Shown piece after piece: positions 59,556-64,000 of a DNA stretch of 64,000 bases. The stretch comes from Morella rubra (taxonomy: Eukaryota > Streptophyta > Magnoliopsida > Fagales > Myricaceae). The position numbers were made by a program, and so were the translations under genes. Below the pieces are notes generated by a model. It was not told the origin of the DNA. It did no database searches and was given only the letters and a program-made list of their open reading frames with translations. The stretch lies in contig CM025849.1 in the NCBI GenBank assembly GCA_003952965.2, forward strand, positions 6,235,947 through 6,299,946, in the 5' to 3' direction. How positions within the stretch are numbered: the stretch's first letter is position 1; every line of letters starts with the position of its first letter.

Positions 59556-61273
59556 CATACATACATTTTTCAAAGAAAAAGTGGGAGAAAAAGGCATCAC
59601 ACTTGGCGTGATCCATCACTTTTTTTACAAATGTCACACAAAAACCCAAACACAAGTCTTTCCCCACTCCCGAAGTCCAAGAGATTCCCCCCGTTCAATG
59701 TCCTGGAAAACAATAAAAAGAAGAGTCACGTGAGCGTAGGCACTTCACTCTCCAAATCAGACCTGGGGAAGGCTTATCATCGAAGGATTTTATCAAAAAA
59801 GGGAATAAACTAATGCTCTGTTCCTACCTGTGAGGACATTTTTCATATTTGTTAATATGAACCAACATGCACTGTGTTTCTAGGAAACAAAAGAACAACA
59901 ACTTTTAGATCTGGATCATCCACCTATATTGTTTATATGTCGTTTCCGATATATTAATAATGCTTAATCAGATCTTAGACAGAAACCCTCAACAAAAAAT
60001 AACAAAAACAAATCAGATCTACCTGTGATTAAGTATATATTACTTGAACTCTATTTATTTTATTATCTGAATAAGCTAACACTGGGTGGTAAGTTACGTG
60101 AGATAAGTATCAGAAAACAAGAATTTGTTGTCAGTTGTTTCACAGTTAGCTGAAATTCCAAGTCTCCCGAGAATCCTTTCTGCTTCTGGCCGAAAGCAAA
60201 ATAAAATATCAAGACAGAAGAAAGAAAAACTATGGAATTTAAGAAGTTTTTGCTTGATGGGTTGGAAGAGAAAAATCAATCAGTGACGGATTATAAGGAC
60301 AACCAGTGCATTTTGTTAGACAATAATATATGATTCTTCCATAGAAAGAACATATTTTAAGAAGTAGTGCGAAATAAGGAATCCAAGACAAATCTGCAAG
60401 CGACACGGAACCACACATTTCGAGCTTCACCAATAGGCTCAAGCCTAGTTAGCTACCCACCACATATGACTGAACAACACTATGATTCTCTGCATTTGCC
60501 CTAGGCATGTTAATTGCTTGTTGCTAACTTGTCCTGAAGATAATATTATTCAAGTAAACAGATAAGCTTGTCTCAGCTTCTCTTAAATTCCTACAAATGT
60601 CTGATTCTTTGAACCACCGACCCACCTCGGCAACAGGCAGAATCCCATCAAAATGAGGGCCTATGGTGTTCCTTTCCTTTGTGTATCTCTGCAATAGCTC
60701 AAGCGGTATAGTTTATCGTCTTTGAATTCCACACTAAAAACAAAAGCGGTCCAAAATTTTTAAGGTTTCTTACGTCATAGCGTTGGATGATTAGTTGCTT
60801 AATATAAACCTATAGATTTGAACCCAATTACGTTGTGTTAACCATTCACCATTTTGACTTTTTTCTAATCTTAAGTACTGGGACAAATTTTGAGGCCTAA
60901 TAATATATAAGAATCTGAGTTGGGGGATGGAGCTGTCCTATAGCGTCATCGTTCGTACGCAGGACATCATACGTATAACACTTGATTAGATGAAGGAAAA
61001 TAAAGCGAGAGGAGGGATTTGCTTAGAGAAAGAGAGAGATCTGGTCCACTCAACTTCATTTGTCCGACTCGTGTGGTGTTTCCAACTCCTATATATATAA
61101 TTATTTGCGAGGAAATATGAAAGGAGGAGATTTGCTTAGACAAAGAGAGAGATCTGGTCCACTCAACTTCATTTGTCTGACTCGTGTGAGGTTTCCAACT
61201 CCTATAGATATAATTATTTCAGAGGAAATATTTCTACTTTGTGCTGGACAAGATCAGTCTCATTTCTCTAATC
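59556..61273. other. intergenic and leader region upstream of SOT-2
   Basis: 59556-60850 holds nothing recognisable; short frames near 60094-60442 (minus) are without family resemblance. From about 60855 the sequence is homologous to 50975-51294 upstream of SOT-1, with a tandemly doubled leader segment. Confidence 0.5.
61012..61237 (+). repeat. 113 bp tandem duplication in the SOT-2 leader
   Basis: Two direct copies with period 113 bp, each containing GATCTGGTCCACTCAACTTC and CTCGTGTG followed by GGTTTCCAACTCCTATA. SOT-1 has a single copy of this leader. It lies between the probable promoter and the ATG at 61274. Confidence 0.85.
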
Positions 61274-62419
61274 ATGGATCCAGATGGTTCAACAAAGATT
61301 GTTCTAGACCAACTTCCGAAAGGAAGTTTCTTTGAGAACCTTGATCTCGTTCAAAGGGACGGTTTCTGGTACAGACCCCGTCATCTTGAAGCTGCAATTG
61401 CCTGTTACTCTTGGTTTGATGCTCGTGATGATGACGTTATTTTGGCGTCGTCTATGAAAACAGGTAGCAACTGGCTCAAAGCCCTCTGCTTTTCCATTAT
61501 GCAAAGGCATTGCGGCGGGGACGTCGGTGCGAAGAATGAGGATCTTTTGGCCAGACACCACCCTTCTTTTCATGTGCGGACCTTAGAAGTCCGGGTTTAC
61601 ACTGAAAACCCACCTCCCGACCTCTCAGGTATGCAGTCTCCGAGACTCTTCCACACTCACTTGCCTTATAGTGCCTTGCCTGAGTCCATTAAGAAATCCA
61701 AGTGCAAGATGGTGTATATTACTAGGAACCCAAAAGACACTTTTGTTTCAATGTGGCACTTCTTCAACACGCGTAGGACACCCGAACAAGGTTCATATCC
61801 CTTAGAGGACGCGTTTGAGAGCTTTTGCAATGGTGTCTTCCATTTTGGGCCATTTTTTGACCATGTTTTACAGTACTGGAATCAGAGCTTAAAGATGCCT
61901 CACAAAATCCTTTTCCTGAAGTACGAGGACCTACGAAGGAACCCCAAAGACCAAGTGAAAAGGCTTGCTTCATTCCTTGGAAAGCCATTTGCTGACGAGG
62001 AAGAGGTTGAGGAGTTGATACGGAACTGTAGCTTGGAGAGGCTAAAAAACTTGGAGGTAAACAAGAAGGGGGTGGATCCTTGGATTGATATGCCGTACAG
62101 TGCTTATTTCAGGAAAGGGGTTGTTGGAGACTGGGAAAACGTCTTAACACCGGAAATGAGCCAACGCCTTGATCAAATTACTTCCATGAAACTGGAGGGC
62201 TCTGGCTTAGATCTTGTACAGGATGCAACCACTTGCAAGAAACTGAAGGGCTCTGGCTTAGATCTTGAGCATGACGCAACTACTTGCGTGAAACTGGAGC
62301 GGTCTGGCTTAGATCTGGTGCATGATGCAGTTACTATCATGAACCTGGAGGGATCTGGCTCAGATCTTGTGCATAATGAAATTACTTGCATGAAACTTGA
62401 GGGGCGGGGTCCAGCTTAG
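61274..62419 (+). CDS. cytosolic sulfotransferase with C-terminal 17-residue repeats (SOT-2)
   Basis: Intronless, 381 aa from the ATG at 61274, a close paralogue of SOT-1 (most residues identical through the catalytic domain). It keeps His in HTHLP, YITRNPKDTFVSMWHF and RKGVVGDW. The PAPS loop reads ASSMKTGSNWLKA, with Asn where SOT-1 and most relatives have Thr, which may weaken cofactor binding. The C-terminal array has four full 17-residue units and one partial, one fewer than SOT-1. The leader contains a 113 bp tandem duplication and the 3' flank a hAT insertion about 430 bp after the stop. The frame is open throughout, so it is probably functional, but the loop change makes activity less certain. 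Confidence 0.93.
   Translation: MDPDGSTKIVLDQLPKGSFFENLDLVQRDGFWYRPRHLEAAIACYSWFDARDDDVILASSMKTGSNWLKALCFSIMQRHCGGDVGAKNEDLLARHHPSFHVRTLEVRVYTENPPPDLSGMQSPRLFHTHLPYSALPESIKKSKCKMVYITRNPKDTFVSMWHFFNTRRTPEQGSYPLEDAFESFCNGVFHFGPFFDHVLQYWNQSLKMPHKILFLKYEDLRRNPKDQVKRLASFLGKPFADEEEVEELIRNCSLERLKNLEVNKKGVDPWIDMPYSAYFRKGVVGDWENVLTPEMSQRLDQITSMKLEGSGLDLVQDATTCKKLKGSGLDLEHDATTCVKLERSGLDLVHDAVTIMNLEGSGSDLVHNEITCMKLEGRGPA
62182..62419 (+). repeat. 51 bp coding tandem repeat at the SOT-2 C-terminus
   Basis: Four full units and a partial one of the type MKLEGSGLDLVxDATTC. The copy-number difference from SOT-1 shows that the array has gained or lost units since the two genes separated. Confidence 0.9.
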
Positions 62420-62853
62420 ATCTTGTGAATGATGCTCTACCGCATTGCGTTGCTCTACCTCAGTAAATTAACTAAGTCACTGCTGCCACGGAATAGTAAA
62501 AGGCTTGAATAAGAATAGGAGATGCTGCTGTCGATGTTAGAGCAGTGACCTTGTTGCATTTCGTCTTTGAGATGCCAAAATCTTTGTTTATTAGTATCAG
62601 TCGACTTCTTTTTTATTCTTCCTTCTTTCGATGGCACGATAAGAAAAGAACTGCTAAATTAATGTTAGTAGTACTGTTGCATTTCAGATATTGTGTTGTT
62701 TCCGCGGTCTCATAGTTCATGGCTTTAAACCAAATTGATCGAATGGAAGAAGAGAAAAAGAAGTTGATGTGTTTCCATATTGCCGTTTGCTGCAAACGAA
62801 TTATTTGGATTTAGTTTTTATTTTTTATTAAGATTTGTTGCCTGTAATAGTTG

Positions 62854-63937
62854 CAGGGCCGTCACGGCCTAGGCGGTTGTCTATCGGTAGGTTCCTGACT
62901 TCTTATTATACCTTTTTTTTTTTTTAATAAAAAATCTAACTTTTATTCAAAGTCAAACCCGAATAAAAGTTATTTGCCCCAATTTAATTATTTTAATTTT
63001 TTTAAAAAAGTAAGTCTTAAATATTTATTGAACTTTTTAAAATCTTTATTTAATGTAAAAAAAATCATAATTCAAATTTTTAAAGAAAATGAATTCTAAT
63101 TTAAAATTTAAAAAAAAGACTATTAGACTTATAATTTTAAAATTAAAAAAAATTATTAAACTTCTAACTCGTAGTCATTTCTTAATTCTTACTTTATCTT
63201 TATTTTTACTATTCTCTTCAACTACTTTACTTATCTTTTGACTCTAAAGTCTATCCTTTCTTCTTTATAGCTTACTTCTTAATTGATATCTTATTTTCAC
63301 TCTTATAATCTCCATTATTTTTCCTAATTTTATACTTTTATTTTATATCTATTGTAACTATCACTTTTCTATCTAGAGAAAATTGACAATTTGAGATTAA
63401 GTTGGTACTGTATAGTTTTATTTTGAAATTTTGTTTGTGTTGATTGTAGTTATCATTTTTCAATTTAGGATAATTTTGAGATATCTAATATGTCTAACAG
63501 AAAATAAGAATCTGGATACGAAAAAGTTTTAAAAAAAATGAAAAATTCAAAAATTAATTGAATCTCATAAAAAGATTAGACTTTTTTCTAAATGTAAATA
63601 TTACTTATAGAATATTATCAACAATACTTATGGGGAAATTTTTTTTTTCAAAACTAAAACTAATAAAATCATATTTAAGATCTATTGTGACACAAAAAAG
63701 ATTAAATATATTAGTTATATTATCAATTAAAAATGATCTATTGTCAAATCTTGACAAGTCTTGAATACAAAATTTTAATAAGTAATTTTGCATCTCAAAA
63801 ATCAAGAAGAATAATTTTTAACTAAAATTTATTGATATTTTTAATTTTTAATATAATAATTTATTATTTATTATTTATTATAAAAGACCTCATTTTATAA
63901 TTTCGCCTAAACCCTGTTTATCTTAGGGATGACCCTG
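62854..63937 (+). mobile_element. internally deleted hAT transposon in the SOT-2 3' flank
   Basis: 1084 bp, starting CAGGGCCGTCACGGCCTAGG and ending in GATGACCCTG. The 8 bp target duplication has one mismatch: AATAGTTG (62846-62853) and AATAGGTG (63938-63945). The corresponding site after SOT-1 (about 52925) has no insertion. Inside, plus strand, 63490-63560 resembles the N-terminus of plant TTF/MYM-type hAT transposases (ESGYEK followed by a Lys-rich stretch). 63590-63764 resembles the C-terminal dimerisation region (FSKLKLIKSYLRSIVTQKRL then ILSIKNDLLSNLD). The catalytic middle is missing and the frames contain stops, so it is non-autonomous. Confidence 0.85.
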
Positions 63938-64000
63938 AATAGGTGAAGCATATTCCCCAAACCAAAGAGATCTCACTGCATTGCACTCTATTCCAGAAAA

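Noticed and set aside
1-64000. CRISPR arrays, bacterial operons, rRNA or tRNA genes
   Set aside because: None seen. The window is plant nuclear DNA and the repeats present are transposons, microsatellites and gene duplications. A tRNA scan could not be run here.

Overview
This is plant nuclear DNA, most likely from a woody eudicot. Genes are split by GT-AG introns in AT-rich sequence full of small inverted-repeat transposons, and the recognisable proteins are plant-type: uricase ending in a peroxisomal tripeptide, a chloroplast-type Nudix hydrolase, an ESCRT-III VPS60, a plant bZIP and cytosolic sulfotransferases. I cannot name the species. All exon coordinates were read by hand from splice signals and protein continuity, not from transcripts.

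Layout: (1) 1-235 holds the last two exons of an unidentified gene. (2) 1915-5799 (+) is a complete six-exon Nudix hydrolase gene (NUDT25/26/27 class), followed convergently by an intronless family-4-type glycosyltransferase at 6932-8434 (-). (3) A segment running from intron 2 of the Nudix gene to about 330 bp upstream of the glycosyltransferase (3026-8795) is repeated in direct tandem at 8816-14421. The two units differ, as far as I compared them, only by indels in low-complexity tracts. The second unit carries an identical glycosyltransferase and a Nudix fragment without its first two exons. (4) 15933-20635 (-) is an eight-exon uricase gene. (5) 20.7-27.4 kb is AT-rich and rich in transposon remnants, including a clear non-autonomous hAT element. 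(6) 27434-33341 (+) is a seven-exon VPS60/CHMP5 gene with two Mutator-type foldback elements in its first intron. (7) 35366-40949 (-) is a four-exon bZIP gene whose basic region has Lys in place of the invariant Asn. (8) 41-51 kb is mostly transposon remnants, with one small ten-cysteine secreted peptide gene at 46481-46723 (-). (9) 51295-52494 and 61274-62419 (+) are two intronless sulfotransferase paralogues, about 10 kb apart. Between them lie a LINE-type RNase H fragment and a decayed Ty1/copia element. A deleted hAT transposon sits in the 3' flank of the second paralogue.

The genes do not form a pathway; they are ordinary independent plant genes. The most unusual biology is in the sulfotransferase pair. 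The short C-terminal motif that normally ends plant sulfotransferases has been multiplied into a tandem array of 17-residue units, with different copy numbers in the two genes. The Nudix/glycosyltransferase tandem duplication is either very young or an assembly artefact, and should be tested before copy number is interpreted.
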